Below, one piece after another: positions 26,127 through 35,343 of a stretch of 49,275 nucleotides of DNA (the first letter of the stretch is position 1; the number at the start of each line of letters is the position of its first letter). The translations under genes and the position numbers were made by a program. Below the pieces are notes generated by a model. That model was not told the origin of the DNA, did no database searches, and saw only the letters and a program-made list of their open reading frames with translations. Origin of the DNA: Lachnospiraceae bacterium (GTDB lineage Bacteria > Bacillota > Clostridia > Lachnospirales > Lachnospiraceae); contig JAKSSD010000012.1 in NCBI GenBank assembly GCA_024403275.1, positions 1 through 49,275 on the forward strand, written 5' to 3'.

Positions 26127-26885
26127 TTATTCGAACATCCATTTAACGATATCTGAAATATTACCACTCCAAAATACCATATCATGAGTTCCTGGACCTT
26201 CTTTATAAATATGATCAACTCCTTCTGTCTGAAGAAACTGATGAAAGTCCCTGTTATTATTTAAAAGAAAATCTTCTGTTCCACAACACATATAAAGCTT
26301 TGGAATCTCTTTATTATTTTCTTTTAATTTCTTAATCAAAACCTCTAGATTAGCATCGCTTTCCAAAACCTTATCAGTTTCGCCAAAGCATTCTCTATAA
26401 TACTCATAATTGGCTACACCGTTGTCATCGCCAGGCTTCATGGTAGCTACTTCCTTCACTATAATAGCGGAAGATAAAGCGCCAATGTATCCAAATCTGT
26501 CTGTGTGTGCCAATCCTGTATGAATGGCTCCATAACCACCCATTGATAATCCACAGATACCTGTTTTATCTGCTTCCATCGCAAGGCCAAATACTTTTCT
26601 TACATAATCAACAAGCTCTATTGCTAACATATCCTCATATTTGCGGCCTGTTGCCAAACCATTAAGATAAAAAGAATTCTCTGCCGTTGGCATTACGATT
26701 GCAACATTTAATTCATTTGCAAGTTCCTCTGGGACCCAGTTCCCAGCCTTACCTGTGTATCCATGTAATAAAAATAATGTTTTTATATCTCCTCTTTCTT
26801 TGCTTGTATCATTTGGAAAGAACATCTCAAATGATGTAGTTCTGCAAAGTGCTTCGGAATAATATTCTATTCTAAAATATGCCAT
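26127..26885 (-). CDS. Alpha/beta-hydrolase esterase (CE1/EstA-like, acetyl or feruloyl esterase candidate)
   Basis: About 252 residues from the preferred ATG at 26885 (MAYFRIEYY); AAAGGA is nine bases upstream, while an in-frame ATG at 26894 touches the SD. The fold is esterase D/CE1-like: oxyanion region LLHGYTGKAGNW, nucleophile Ser in GLSMGGYGA, Asp in CCGTEDFLL and His in EGPGTHDMVFW. No signal peptide. Relatives remove acetyl or feruloyl groups from xylo-oligosaccharides, or hydrolyse S-formylglutathione; the neighbouring xylosidases favour the former. It heads a four-gene operon. Confidence 0.85.
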   Translation of the reverse strand: MAYFRIEYYSEALCRTTSFEMFFPNDTSKERGDIKTLFLLHGYTGKAGNWVPEELANELNVAIVMPTAENSFYLNGLATGRKYEDMLAIELVDYVRKVFGLAMEADKTGICGLSMGGYGAIHTGLAHTDRFGYIGALSSAIIVKEVATMKPGDDNGVANYEYYRECFGETDKVLESDANLEVLIKKLKENNKEIPKLYMCCGTEDFLLNNNRDFHQFLQTEGVDHIYKEGPGTHDMVFWSGNISDIVKWMFE

Positions 26886-26944
26886 TTTTCGCATTCCTTT
26901 CTATATACATCAAATATATTAACATATTCTTTTTACCTTTACAC

Positions 26945-26978
26945 TAAAAAAAACGGATGATTAACATCCGTTTTTTTG
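26945..26978. terminator. Strong terminator ending the hydrogenase operon
   Basis: An A-run and CGGATG pair with CATCCG and T7 around an ATTAA loop. It lies about 20 bases past the stop of the hydrogenase gene at 26998 (minus strand) and is symmetric. Confidence 0.85.
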
Positions 26979-26997
26979 TCAGTTTTATCGAAATATA

Positions 26998-28428
26998 TTA
27001 CTTTAACATATTAAGAATAGCTACTGTATCAGATATTGACTTCTCCATTGCTTCGCGGCCATAATCGTCAACGTGTGCCTTATTCTTCTCACCATGAGTA
27101 AGACATCCTGCACCACCGATACAACCATTTACACAAGCCATACCTTCAATGAAGTTCTCCTTAAGAATGTTTTTGCTCTTCTTAAGAAGTGCCACTCTAC
27201 ATTCATCAATTCCGTCACAAACACAAGGATTTGCTTCAAAATCAATATTCTGTTCCTTAAGAGCTTCAGCTACAGAATCTGAAAGACCGCCTGATCTTGC
27301 GAAAATTCTTCCATAGTATGAAGCATCATCAAGTACGCCTTCATCAAGCTTCTCAAGATCAATATCCTTACTATCAATCAACGCCTGTAATTCTTCAAAT
27401 GTTAATACTGCATCAACATATGGCTTAACATTATCAAGCATCATCTCACTCTTCTTAGCTGTACATGGTCCAATAAATACAACCTTTGCATTTGGTGTAG
27501 TCTCTTTGATGTATTTAGCCATTGCACCCATTGGTGACATATTATGTGACACAAATGGAACAAGATCTGGGAATGATGATTTAATATATGACACAAATGC
27601 AGGACAACATGAACTTGTAAGGAATCCTTTTTCTGCAAGTTCTTTTGACTCTTCAAGAGCAACCATATCTGCACCAAGAGCTGCTTCAATTACTGTATGG
27701 AAACCTAATTCCTTAATAGCTGTAATTACCTGACCTAATTTAGCATATGTAAACTGGCTGGCAATTGAAGGAGCAACTACTGCGTATAACTTGTAATCTT
27801 TTCCGCTCTGGCTCTTCTTGATAAGATCAATTACGTTAGTAATGTATGACTTATCTGTAATAGCACCGAATGGGCACTGATATACACATGCACCACATGA
27901 AATACACTTGTTATCATCAATTTGAGCTACGTTATCTTCAGTAATACTGATAGCTTTTACCTTACATGCATTCATACAAGGACGCTTACGGTTTGCAATA
28001 GCTGTATAAGGACAAACCTTAGAACACATTCCACACTCTACACATTTTGTTTTGTCAATGTGAGCTACGTGGTTATGATCAAATGAAATTGCCCCTCTCT
28101 TACATACGTCTTCACATCTATGTGCAAGACATCCTCTACATGAACTTGTTACCTCATATCCAGCTGCTGGACATTCATCACATGCAATATCAATAACCTG
28201 AATTACATTTGGCTTTTCCTTACTTCCACCCATGGCAAGCTTAACTCTCTCGCCAAGGATAGCTCTCTCCTTATATACGCAGCATCCAATACTTGGAACC
28301 TTGCCTGGCGCGATTGATTTGGGAATATCCAACACATTTTCTAATAACTTATCTTCCCATGCTAAACGTGCAACTTCACGAAGTACCTTATACTTCAAAT
28401 ACTGTACCTTTGTGTCAAATTTTCTCAT
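26998..28428 (-). CDS. FeFe-hydrogenase, group B-like
   Basis: The 476-residue protein has an N-terminal Cys-rich region (CCVYKER, CDECPAAG, CRGCLAHRCEDVC) and two ferredoxin-like 4Fe-4S motifs (CVECGMCSKVCP near 129-139; CISCGACVYQCP near 175-185). The H-cluster domain follows: TSSCCPAF (Cys274/275), GPCTAKKSE (Cys322) and EGMACVNGCIGGAG (Cys432/436). All cluster ligands and the proton-relay Cys are present. The variants of the three motifs and the N-terminal Cys pattern are those of group B (M2e/B1) enzymes, whose physiological role is less clear than the group A enzymes. It is the last gene of the operon, nine bases after the PP2C gene. Confidence 0.88.
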   Translation of the reverse strand: MRKFDTKVQYLKYKVLREVARLAWEDKLLENVLDIPKSIAPGKVPSIGCCVYKERAILGERVKLAMGGSKEKPNVIQVIDIACDECPAAGYEVTSSCRGCLAHRCEDVCKRGAISFDHNHVAHIDKTKCVECGMCSKVCPYTAIANRKRPCMNACKVKAISITEDNVAQIDDNKCISCGACVYQCPFGAITDKSYITNVIDLIKKSQSGKDYKLYAVVAPSIASQFTYAKLGQVITAIKELGFHTVIEAALGADMVALEESKELAEKGFLTSSCCPAFVSYIKSSFPDLVPFVSHNMSPMGAMAKYIKETTPNAKVVFIGPCTAKKSEMMLDNVKPYVDAVLTFEELQALIDSKDIDLEKLDEGVLDDASYYGRIFARSGGLSDSVAEALKEQNIDFEANPCVCDGIDECRVALLKKSKNILKENFIEGMACVNGCIGGAGCLTHGEKNKAHVDDYGREAMEKSISDTVAILNMLK

Positions 28429-28437
28429 GCATACTCC

Positions 28438-29610
28438 TTAAAAATAGCTTACCTTTATTTTTTTACCCATATCTTTTAATGCCTTTGATAATTCTTCTAC
28501 CAAATTCATTTTAATACTAAAGTTAATTGGAAGATCCGGATTCTGATGTGCAGGGTTGATTGCTCTTCCTACATAGAAATTAATATCCGTAGCTTCCTCG
28601 AATAACAATCTGCAAATCTGAGAAGCTCCATCCTTCTGGAAATTCCACTGCTCGTACATCTTATTTTCACTAAGATAATCACGTGCATACTCAAGAACCT
28701 TATTTACAGTAATTACTCCTTCTGTAACAAGATCTACACCCTCGAGCTGTGCAATTGGAGGAATATCGCTTACCTCAAAATTCAAAGATGCTCTAATTGG
28801 CTTTCCAAGATATTTCGCAGCAATACTTGATGTTGTACCACCACAAACAATATGCTTGCCTTCCTTTGAGAAGAAAAGACTCATCATTCTGTCTGCATCA
28901 TCACGGTTTCTAGGAGGTCCAAAAAGCATATTCATTGGAACTCTCTTTCTAACCTTTACAACACAAGCTGTTGCATCGTCACCAGGACGATTTCCATATA
29001 ATCTGTTAACTTCTTCAATAAGCATTGTAGAAAGATTCTTAGCTGTGTATTCACCAGCAACTAATCCTTCCATATAAGCAGCAATATCCTCTAATTTCCA
29101 ACCGAAATTATAGGCTGTACCTATTCCTGCATGAGGGCATCCGTCGCTCATTGCGATAAATACGTCATTCTCCTGAAGTCTTATTACAGACTTGTAGATT
29201 TTCTTTCCACCAATATTCATTTCTACCTTAGGATAATCTACATTTCTGTAATCCCTAAAAAATAGAATCTGTGGGTTATCATACTGGATTAATTCTGCAA
29301 CAGAATTATCCTTAATATTAATAATTGAAAAAGTCGAATAAGCAACTCCTCTGACTGAACAAACAGGCAAAGTAGCTGCTATTGTTGATACGCATTCTTC
29401 AAGTGCGATTCCCTCAGACATCATAGTTGAAATAATCTTTGAAGTCAATGTAGACAAAATACTTGCCTTAACACCACTTCCAAGGCCATCGGCAAGAACG
29501 ATAACTGTAGAGTTATCGTCCTGCTCGATTATATCAACGTGATCGCCACATAATTCTTCGCCATAATGAAAAATGCTCTTATATCCTATATCAGTACAAA
29601 GATCCTTCAT
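28438..29610 (-). CDS. SpoIIE/PP2C-type protein serine phosphatase
   Basis: The 390-residue protein has a PP2C/SpoIIE fold: VIVLADGLGSGVKASI near 33-47, FIAMSDGCPHAGIG-like segment near 150 and PGDDATACVVKV near 205-216 supply the metal-binding Asp residues. A C-terminal region of about 170 residues (KHIVCGGTTSSIAAKYLG onward) is specific to phosphatases found beside sensory hydrogenases. It overlaps the hydrogenase-sensor gene by 20 bases, so they are translationally coupled. It likely dephosphorylates a partner protein under control of the sensor; the target is not known. Confidence 0.85.
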   Translation of the reverse strand: MKDLCTDIGYKSIFHYGEELCGDHVDIIEQDDNSTVIVLADGLGSGVKASILSTLTSKIISTMMSEGIALEECVSTIAATLPVCSVRGVAYSTFSIINIKDNSVAELIQYDNPQILFFRDYRNVDYPKVEMNIGGKKIYKSVIRLQENDVFIAMSDGCPHAGIGTAYNFGWKLEDIAAYMEGLVAGEYTAKNLSTMLIEEVNRLYGNRPGDDATACVVKVRKRVPMNMLFGPPRNRDDADRMMSLFFSKEGKHIVCGGTTSSIAAKYLGKPIRASLNFEVSDIPPIAQLEGVDLVTEGVITVNKVLEYARDYLSENKMYEQWNFQKDGASQICRLLFEEATDINFYVGRAINPAHQNPDLPINFSIKMNLVEELSKALKDMGKKIKVSYF

Positions 29611-31285
29611 CTGTAATTGACTCCTTTAAGTTGCTAAGCGCAATCTTAGTTTCTGCTGCAGTTTCTCCAAGTAAAGAAGCAATTTCCTGAACGATACGCA
29701 TCTGCTTTTCTACTACTCGATCTGCTACTTCAACTGTCTGGCGACTAATCATTTCCTTCTTTTCTCTTTCGTTCTCCTCATCTGTAACATCACGCATGAT
29801 GCATACCATAAGGTTACTATCTTTATCAGGAATAATAGTCTGTTCAACGTGTCTATTGTATTCAGCAAGATATACTCTTTCACCGAATATACCATGGCCA
29901 TTAGTCTTAACCTTGATAAATCCTGCTGGATCAAGAATTCTTACTACCTGGTCTCCAAGAACATCTGACTGAGATCTTAAGTTAAGAATCTTAAGAGCCG
30001 CCTTGTTAACCTGCTGAACTTCAAGACTTTCATTTACAACGATAATTGCATTAGGAGTGTTCTTAACAATTGCATCAGAGAAGCTCTCTGCTTTATCCTT
30101 AAGGAATGGAAGACACATTGAAATCTCTGCCTTACCCTGATAAATGGCAATTGCTTTTTCACGACATGTATTATAACCACATGAACCACAGTTAAGCTCA
30201 TCGCTCTTTCTTGTCTTGCCCATGTTTCTCATAATTTCCATAATCTCTGTTTCTGATGGAATCATGCTCTTTAATGCAATAGGATCAAATTCCTTCTTAA
30301 CGAGTACTGGATCAACTTCCTTAACCTGGAAATCCTTAGTACCTGCATATTTTGCAATACTCATATAATCCTTAACTGGATTACGACGCTTCTTCTCCAT
30401 TACAGGACCGCTGATACAGCTACCTGCACAAGATGACATTTCAATGAAGCAATTCTTTACAAGACCATTTTCGATATCCTTAAGAGCTGCGATACAGTTC
30501 TCTACGCCATCAATTGCAACATATGTATATCCTTCTGCTGTGCAATCCATTGTTTTAAGAACACCGCCTGTTGTTGGGAAGAATCTTGCTCTTGATTCCT
30601 CATCAGCCTTAAGATTTGTATTTCTTTCAAGAGTAATATTTGCATTTTCAAGCATTGCAGATAACTCATCAAATGTAAGAACTGCGTCTACAATTCCTTC
30701 ATAAGTTTGAGCTTCATCCTTTTTAGCAACACATGGTCCAATAAATACTGTTTTAGCCAATGGACTTCTTCTCTTAATATCACTACAGTGTGCCTGCATT
30801 GGTGACTGAACATCTGCAAGATATGGAAGAAGCAATGGGAAATGCTTCTGAATAAGAAGGTTGATAGAATGACAACATGAAGAAATAATAATATCTCTCT
30901 TCTCTTCGTTAATTAATCTTTCATACTCTTTTTTAACAATTGTTGCTCCAATTGCAGTCTCTTCTACATCTGCGAAACCTAATTCCTTAAGTGCTCTACG
31001 CATTTCCTCAATGCTTACGCCATCATAGTTAGCTACAAACGATGGAGCAAGACTTACATATACTGGATCGCCTGACTGAATAAGTACTTTTACTTTTTCA
31101 GTTTCATCTACTACCTGCTTAGCCTCCTGAGGACAAATAACAAAACACTGTCCACATAAAATACATTCATTTCCAATAATATGAGCCTGATTAGCCGAAA
31201 ATCTAATGGATTTTACAGGGCAGTGTCTAATACACTTATAACAGTTTTTGCAATTGGATTTTTTTAAAGTTAAGCAATCTGCCAC
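29591..31285 (-). CDS. hydS: Sensory FeFe-hydrogenase with PAS domain (HydS, group C-like)
   Basis: The 564-residue protein begins with two 4Fe-4S motifs (CKNCYKCIRHCP; CILCGQCFVICP). The H-cluster domain follows, with altered motifs: SSCCHS (Cys137/138), GPCVAKKDE (Cys185) and SSCAGSC (Cys286/290). An extra Fe-S motif CGSCGYNTC...C follows (366, 369, 374, 391). A PAS domain is at about 400-510 and ends in a coiled coil. Cluster ligands are kept but surrounding residues differ from catalytic enzymes (SSCCHS for TSCCP), as in group C proteins thought to sense H2 or redox state. The downstream phosphatase overlap fits a signalling role. Confidence 0.88.
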   Translation of the reverse strand: MADCLTLKKSNCKNCYKCIRHCPVKSIRFSANQAHIIGNECILCGQCFVICPQEAKQVVDETEKVKVLIQSGDPVYVSLAPSFVANYDGVSIEEMRRALKELGFADVEETAIGATIVKKEYERLINEEKRDIIISSCCHSINLLIQKHFPLLLPYLADVQSPMQAHCSDIKRRSPLAKTVFIGPCVAKKDEAQTYEGIVDAVLTFDELSAMLENANITLERNTNLKADEESRARFFPTTGGVLKTMDCTAEGYTYVAIDGVENCIAALKDIENGLVKNCFIEMSSCAGSCISGPVMEKKRRNPVKDYMSIAKYAGTKDFQVKEVDPVLVKKEFDPIALKSMIPSETEIMEIMRNMGKTRKSDELNCGSCGYNTCREKAIAIYQGKAEISMCLPFLKDKAESFSDAIVKNTPNAIIVVNESLEVQQVNKAALKILNLRSQSDVLGDQVVRILDPAGFIKVKTNGHGIFGERVYLAEYNRHVEQTIIPDKDSNLMVCIMRDVTDEENEREKKEMISRQTVEVADRVVEKQMRIVQEIASLLGETAAETKIALSNLKESITDEGSLY

Positions 31286-31287
31286 TT

Positions 31288-31554
31288 TTAATTCTCCTTT
31301 CCAGCTTCTACTGCTGGTATAATAACGTTATCCCAGAAATCGCGGAATCCCATAACAGTTACTCCTGTATGAATAACAGAATCTACTATAACAGTTACTC
31401 CATCACGATTACATTTACCTGTACAAAAACTACCAGTTAAGACTATTTCTGAGTCCAACTTTGTTTCTTCAATTTTACTTTGTAATAATTCAACAATTTC
31501 AGGAGCCCCTTTCAAATGACAGGAGCTCCCTACACATACTTCAACAAAAATCAT
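31288..31554 (-). CDS. Thioredoxin-like 2Fe-2S ferredoxin (NuoE C-domain type), copy 2
   Basis: The 88-residue protein keeps the four Cys of the family: CVGSSC near the start and SFCTGKC in the middle. It matches the thioredoxin-fold 2Fe-2S domain of NuoE/HydC, without the helical N-terminal part. Its start abuts the stop of a similar gene (TAAATG), and it ends two bases before the hydrogenase sensor gene. It probably passes electrons to or from the hydrogenases. Confidence 0.85.
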   Translation of the reverse strand: MIFVEVCVGSSCHLKGAPEIVELLQSKIEETKLDSEIVLTGSFCTGKCNRDGVTVIVDSVIHTGVTVMGFRDFWDNVIIPAVEAGKEN

Positions 31555-31794
31555 TTATACATTCGCCTTTATCTGATTCTCAAAGAATTCATTTACTGTA
31601 TCTGGTGTAACTGAGTAAAACTCGTCGTCAACTGTTACACAAACGCCCTTCTGGCACTGTCCCATACAGAATGTTCCGCCAAGGTCTACCTTATCTCCAA
31701 GATTGTTCTCATGAATAAGATACTGTAAACGCTCAACAACCTGGCGAGAACCTTTAATATGACATGATGATCCGATACATACTGTTACTTTCAT
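31555..31794 (-). CDS. Thioredoxin-like 2Fe-2S ferredoxin (NuoE C-domain type), copy 1
   Basis: The 79-residue protein has CIGSSC and TFCMGQC, the four cluster ligands, in the same arrangement as its neighbour at 31288, so they are tandem paralogues with diverged surfaces. AAGGAG precedes the ATG. Only the 2Fe-2S domain is present; no flavin subunit follows, unlike NADH-linked hydrogenases. Confidence 0.85.
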   Translation of the reverse strand: MKVTVCIGSSCHIKGSRQVVERLQYLIHENNLGDKVDLGGTFCMGQCQKGVCVTVDDEFYSVTPDTVNEFFENQIKANV

Positions 31795-31826
31795 TTTTTA
31801 CTCCTTATGATTTCAACTCGCAAACT

Positions 31827-32576
31827 TTATTCGTAATCAACTACATCTGTCCAGCTGAGAAGGAATTCTCTTTCCTTTTCGTTGCCCTTTACAGACTGTG
31901 ATGCTGCTACGATTGGTAACCACTTCTGAACATACTGCTTAGGTGTGTCGCTCTTCTTGCAGAAGATTTCGAGATATGCATTAGCACCCTCGATATCTCC
32001 GTTAAGCCAGAATAAAAGATATGTTCTTGCTGTATCTGAAGAAGCATTACCCTGTGTAGCATGTGCCCAGTCAAGGATGTATGGTGTTCCATCTTCAGCA
32101 ATAATAATATTAGATGGGTTTAAGTCACCATGACAAACCTTATTGTGCTTAGGCATAGCCTCAAGTCTTGTATGTAAGTCATATCTTGTTGTTGCATCAA
32201 GATCAGCCTGGCTAATCTTTGCATTCATCTTGTCCTTAATCTTGTTAAGTTTTGGACATGTCTTTGAGTGAATCTCAAGCTGAATATCAACGAGCTTATT
32301 TAAGTACTCAATCTTCTTCTCAGGATTCTCTTCGATAAGCTGAGCAAGTGTCTTTCCTTTGATGTACTCAGAAACGATTGCCCACTTACCATCAATTACT
32401 GTTACCTCGAGAACCTTAGGAATATTAAGTCCTGTCTCCTCGATACGAGCCTGATTTAAAGCTTCGTTTAAAACGTCTGCCTTTGAATAGTCCTCGCTAA
32501 ATACCTTAATACACTTATCACCATCACGATAAATGGTCTTAGAGTTTCTTACTGCAATTACTCTATCAAGTTTCAT
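31827..32576 (-). CDS. APH-fold kinase (aminoglycoside/choline-kinase-like), small
   Basis: The 249-residue protein has a protein-kinase-like fold: conserved Lys in KCIKVF (residue 24), Glu in the following helix, hinge WAIVSEYIKG near 65-74, catalytic CHGDLNPSNI (Asp151) and metal-binding ILDWAHA (Asp169). There is no sign that it confers antibiotic resistance; the family also phosphorylates choline, sugars and proteins. It lies 16 bases after adhE and 32 before two ferredoxins, in what looks like one operon with a PP2C phosphatase, so a kinase/phosphatase pair is possible. The substrate is unknown. Confidence 0.8.
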   Translation of the reverse strand: MKLDRVIAVRNSKTIYRDGDKCIKVFSEDYSKADVLNEALNQARIEETGLNIPKVLEVTVIDGKWAIVSEYIKGKTLAQLIEENPEKKIEYLNKLVDIQLEIHSKTCPKLNKIKDKMNAKISQADLDATTRYDLHTRLEAMPKHNKVCHGDLNPSNIIIAEDGTPYILDWAHATQGNASSDTARTYLLFWLNGDIEGANAYLEIFCKKSDTPKQYVQKWLPIVAASQSVKGNEKEREFLLSWTDVVDYE

Positions 32577-32592
32577 AAATAACCCCTCCTAT

Positions 32593-35343
32593 TTATTTAG
32601 ACTTTGTAGCCTTTTTTGTTGTTGCTTTTTTTGTAGTTGTAGCCTTCTTTGCTGGAGCTGCCTTTTTAGCAGGAGCTGCTGCCTTCTTTGCTGGAGCTGC
32701 CTTCTTCTGAACCTTGTCTGGCATCTCAACTTCTACAAACTTCTTACCATAGTAAGCATTAAGATACATCTGCTTAATCTCGCTCATCAATGGATAACGA
32801 GGGTTAGCACCTGTACACTGATCATCGAATGCCTGCTCAACCATATCATCAAGTCTGTCAAGGAAATCCTTCTCATCTTCAACATAATCCTTGATTGTAT
32901 CCTTGATTCCAACTTTCTTCTTAAGTTCATCAATACCCTTAATAAGGTTAGCAACCTTCTCTTCGTCATTCTTTCCACCAAATCCAAGGTAATCAGAAAT
33001 CTCTGCATATCTTGCAAGTGTATGTGGATGATCATACTGTGAGAATGTACCCATCTTAATAGGAGCTTCTGATGAGTTAAATCTAATAACTTCATCAATC
33101 ATAAGAGCGTTAGCAACACCGTGTGGAAGGTGATGGAAAGCACCAAGCTTGTGAGCCATTGAATGACATACACCGAGGAATGCATTTGCGAATGCCATAC
33201 CTGCCATTGTAGCTGCGTTTGCCATCTTTTCTCTTGCTTCTACATCGTTCTGACCATTCTCGTATGCTCTTGGGAGATACTCGAAGATTGTCTTTAATGC
33301 CTTTAATGCAAGACCATCTGTGTAATCTGTTGCCATTACTGAAGCATATGCCTCTAATGCATGAGTTACAGCGTCGATACCTGAAGCTGCTGTAAGTCCC
33401 TTAGGAGCGCTCATATGTAAATCTGTATCGATAATAGCCATCTTTGGAAGTAATTCATAATCAGCAAGTGGATACTTAACTCCAGTCTTCTCATCTGTAA
33501 TAACTGCGAATGGTGTTACTTCTGAACCTGTACCTGCTGATGTAGGAATAGCGATGAAGTAAGCCTTCTCACCCATCTTAGGGAATGTGTAAATTCTCTT
33601 TCTGATATCGATGAATCTCATAGCCATATCCATGAAGTCTGCTTCTGGATGCTCATAGAGAACCCACATAATCTTACCAGCATCCATTGCTGAACCACCA
33701 CCTAATGCGATGATTGTATCTGGCTGGAATGCTCTCATCTGCTCAGCACCTCTGATTGCACATTCAAGTGTTGGGTCTGGAGCTACATCAAAGAATGTAT
33801 CATGTACAATTCCCATCTCATCAAGTTTGTCTGTAATAGCCTTTGTATAACCATTCTTATACAAGAAGCTATCTGTTACGATAAATGCTCTCTTCTTGCC
33901 CATTACATTCTTTAACTCATCAAGAGCAACAGGGAGACATCCTTTCTTAAGATATACCTTTTCTGGTGCACGGAACCAAAGCATGTTCTCTCTCCTCTCT
34001 GCAACTGTCTTAATATTAATCAAATGCTTAACTCCTACGTTTTCACTTACTGAGTTACCTCCCCATGAGCCACAACCAAGTGTAAGTGAAGGAGCGAGTT
34101 TGAAGTTGTAGAGATCACCGATACCACCATGTGATGAAGGTGTGTTAACAAGAATACGGCATGTTTTCATACGCTCACCAAATTCAGCTAATTTAGCCTG
34201 TTCTGTATTTACGTTAAGGTAAATTGAAGATGTATGTCCATATCCACCATCTGCAATAAGCTGTTCAGCCTTTGCGAATGCATCCTGGATATCCTTTGCA
34301 CGATACATAGCAAGTACTGGAGAAAGTTTTTCATGAGCGAACTCTTCTGATAATTCAACGCTCTCAACTTCACCAATAAGAATCTTTGTTCCTTCTGGAA
34401 CTTTAACACCAGCGATTTCAGCAATCTTAGCTGCACGCTGTCCAACGATCTTAGCATTTAAAGCACCATTGATAATGATTGTCTTTCTAACCTTATCAAG
34501 CTCCTCGCCCTGAAGGAAGTAACATCCTCTGTTAGCGAACTCTGTTCTAACTGCATCATAAATCTTTGTATCAACGATAACTGACTGCTCTGAAGCACAA
34601 ATCATACCATTATCAAATGTCTTTGAGTGGATAATTGAGTTAACAGCTAAAACGATATCTGCTGACTCATCAATGATTGCAGGTGTGTTACCAGCACCTA
34701 CACCAAGTGCAGGCTTTCCTGATGAATAAGCTGCCTTAACCATACCAGGACCACCTGTAGCAAGGATTATATCTGATTCTTTCATAAGAAGATTTGTCAT
34801 ATCAAGTGAAGGAACGTCAATCCATGAAATAATTCCTTCTGGCGCACCAGCTGCAACAGCTGCTTCTAATACGATCTTTGAAGCTTCAATTGTTGCTTTC
34901 TTTGCACGTGGATGTGGGCTGATGATAATACCATTTCTTGTCTTAAGAGCAAGTAATGTTTTGAAAATAGCTGTAGATGTTGGATTAGTAGTAGGAATAA
35001 CTGCACCAATAACACCGATTGGCTCTGCGATTTTCTTAATTCCATAAGCCTTATCTTCTTCGATAACGCCACATGTCTTAGTATCACGATAAGCATTTAA
35101 AATATACTCTGCTGCGTAATTATTCTTAATTACCTTATCTTCCACGATACCCATTCCTGTTTCCTCAACAGCAAGCTTTGCAAGAGGAATTCTCTGCTTA
35201 CATGCAGCTGTAGCAGCAGCAACAAAGATCTTATCAACCTGTTCCTGTGTGTACTCAGCAAATTTTGTCTGAGCAGCTCTTACTTCTGCAATTGCTTCTT
35301 CGAGTCTTTCTACTCCATCAACAAGCACTCTTTCTGTTTTCAT
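32593..35343 (-). CDS. adhE: Bifunctional acetaldehyde-CoA/alcohol dehydrogenase with H1-like basic tail
   Basis: The preferred start is the ATG at 35343, seven bases after GGAGG; a TTG six bases upstream is too close. The 916-residue protein has an N-terminal CoA-acylating aldehyde dehydrogenase domain (about 1-440, catalytic Cys249 in NGMICASE) and a C-terminal iron alcohol dehydrogenase (about 450-870; ALGGGSAMD, GIDAVTHALEA, and H-rich GVCHSMAHKLGAFHHLPHG for the metal). It turns acetyl-CoA into ethanol with two NADH. Residues 880-916 are an added Lys/Ala/Pro/Thr tail with 14 Lys and no acidic residue, not found in ordinary AdhE. A Rex operator lies upstream, as expected for an NADH-regulated gene. 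Confidence 0.97.
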   Translation of the reverse strand: MKTERVLVDGVERLEEAIAEVRAAQTKFAEYTQEQVDKIFVAAATAACKQRIPLAKLAVEETGMGIVEDKVIKNNYAAEYILNAYRDTKTCGVIEEDKAYGIKKIAEPIGVIGAVIPTTNPTSTAIFKTLLALKTRNGIIISPHPRAKKATIEASKIVLEAAVAAGAPEGIISWIDVPSLDMTNLLMKESDIILATGGPGMVKAAYSSGKPALGVGAGNTPAIIDESADIVLAVNSIIHSKTFDNGMICASEQSVIVDTKIYDAVRTEFANRGCYFLQGEELDKVRKTIIINGALNAKIVGQRAAKIAEIAGVKVPEGTKILIGEVESVELSEEFAHEKLSPVLAMYRAKDIQDAFAKAEQLIADGGYGHTSSIYLNVNTEQAKLAEFGERMKTCRILVNTPSSHGGIGDLYNFKLAPSLTLGCGSWGGNSVSENVGVKHLINIKTVAERRENMLWFRAPEKVYLKKGCLPVALDELKNVMGKKRAFIVTDSFLYKNGYTKAITDKLDEMGIVHDTFFDVAPDPTLECAIRGAEQMRAFQPDTIIALGGGSAMDAGKIMWVLYEHPEADFMDMAMRFIDIRKRIYTFPKMGEKAYFIAIPTSAGTGSEVTPFAVITDEKTGVKYPLADYELLPKMAIIDTDLHMSAPKGLTAASGIDAVTHALEAYASVMATDYTDGLALKALKTIFEYLPRAYENGQNDVEAREKMANAATMAGMAFANAFLGVCHSMAHKLGAFHHLPHGVANALMIDEVIRFNSSEAPIKMGTFSQYDHPHTLARYAEISDYLGFGGKNDEEKVANLIKGIDELKKKVGIKDTIKDYVEDEKDFLDRLDDMVEQAFDDQCTGANPRYPLMSEIKQMYLNAYYGKKFVEVEMPDKVQKKAAPAKKAAAPAKKAAPAKKATTTKKATTKKATKSK

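Noticed and set aside
31827-32576. Aminoglycoside resistance gene
   Set aside because: Only the shared kinase fold supports it; context is metabolic and nothing mobile is nearby.
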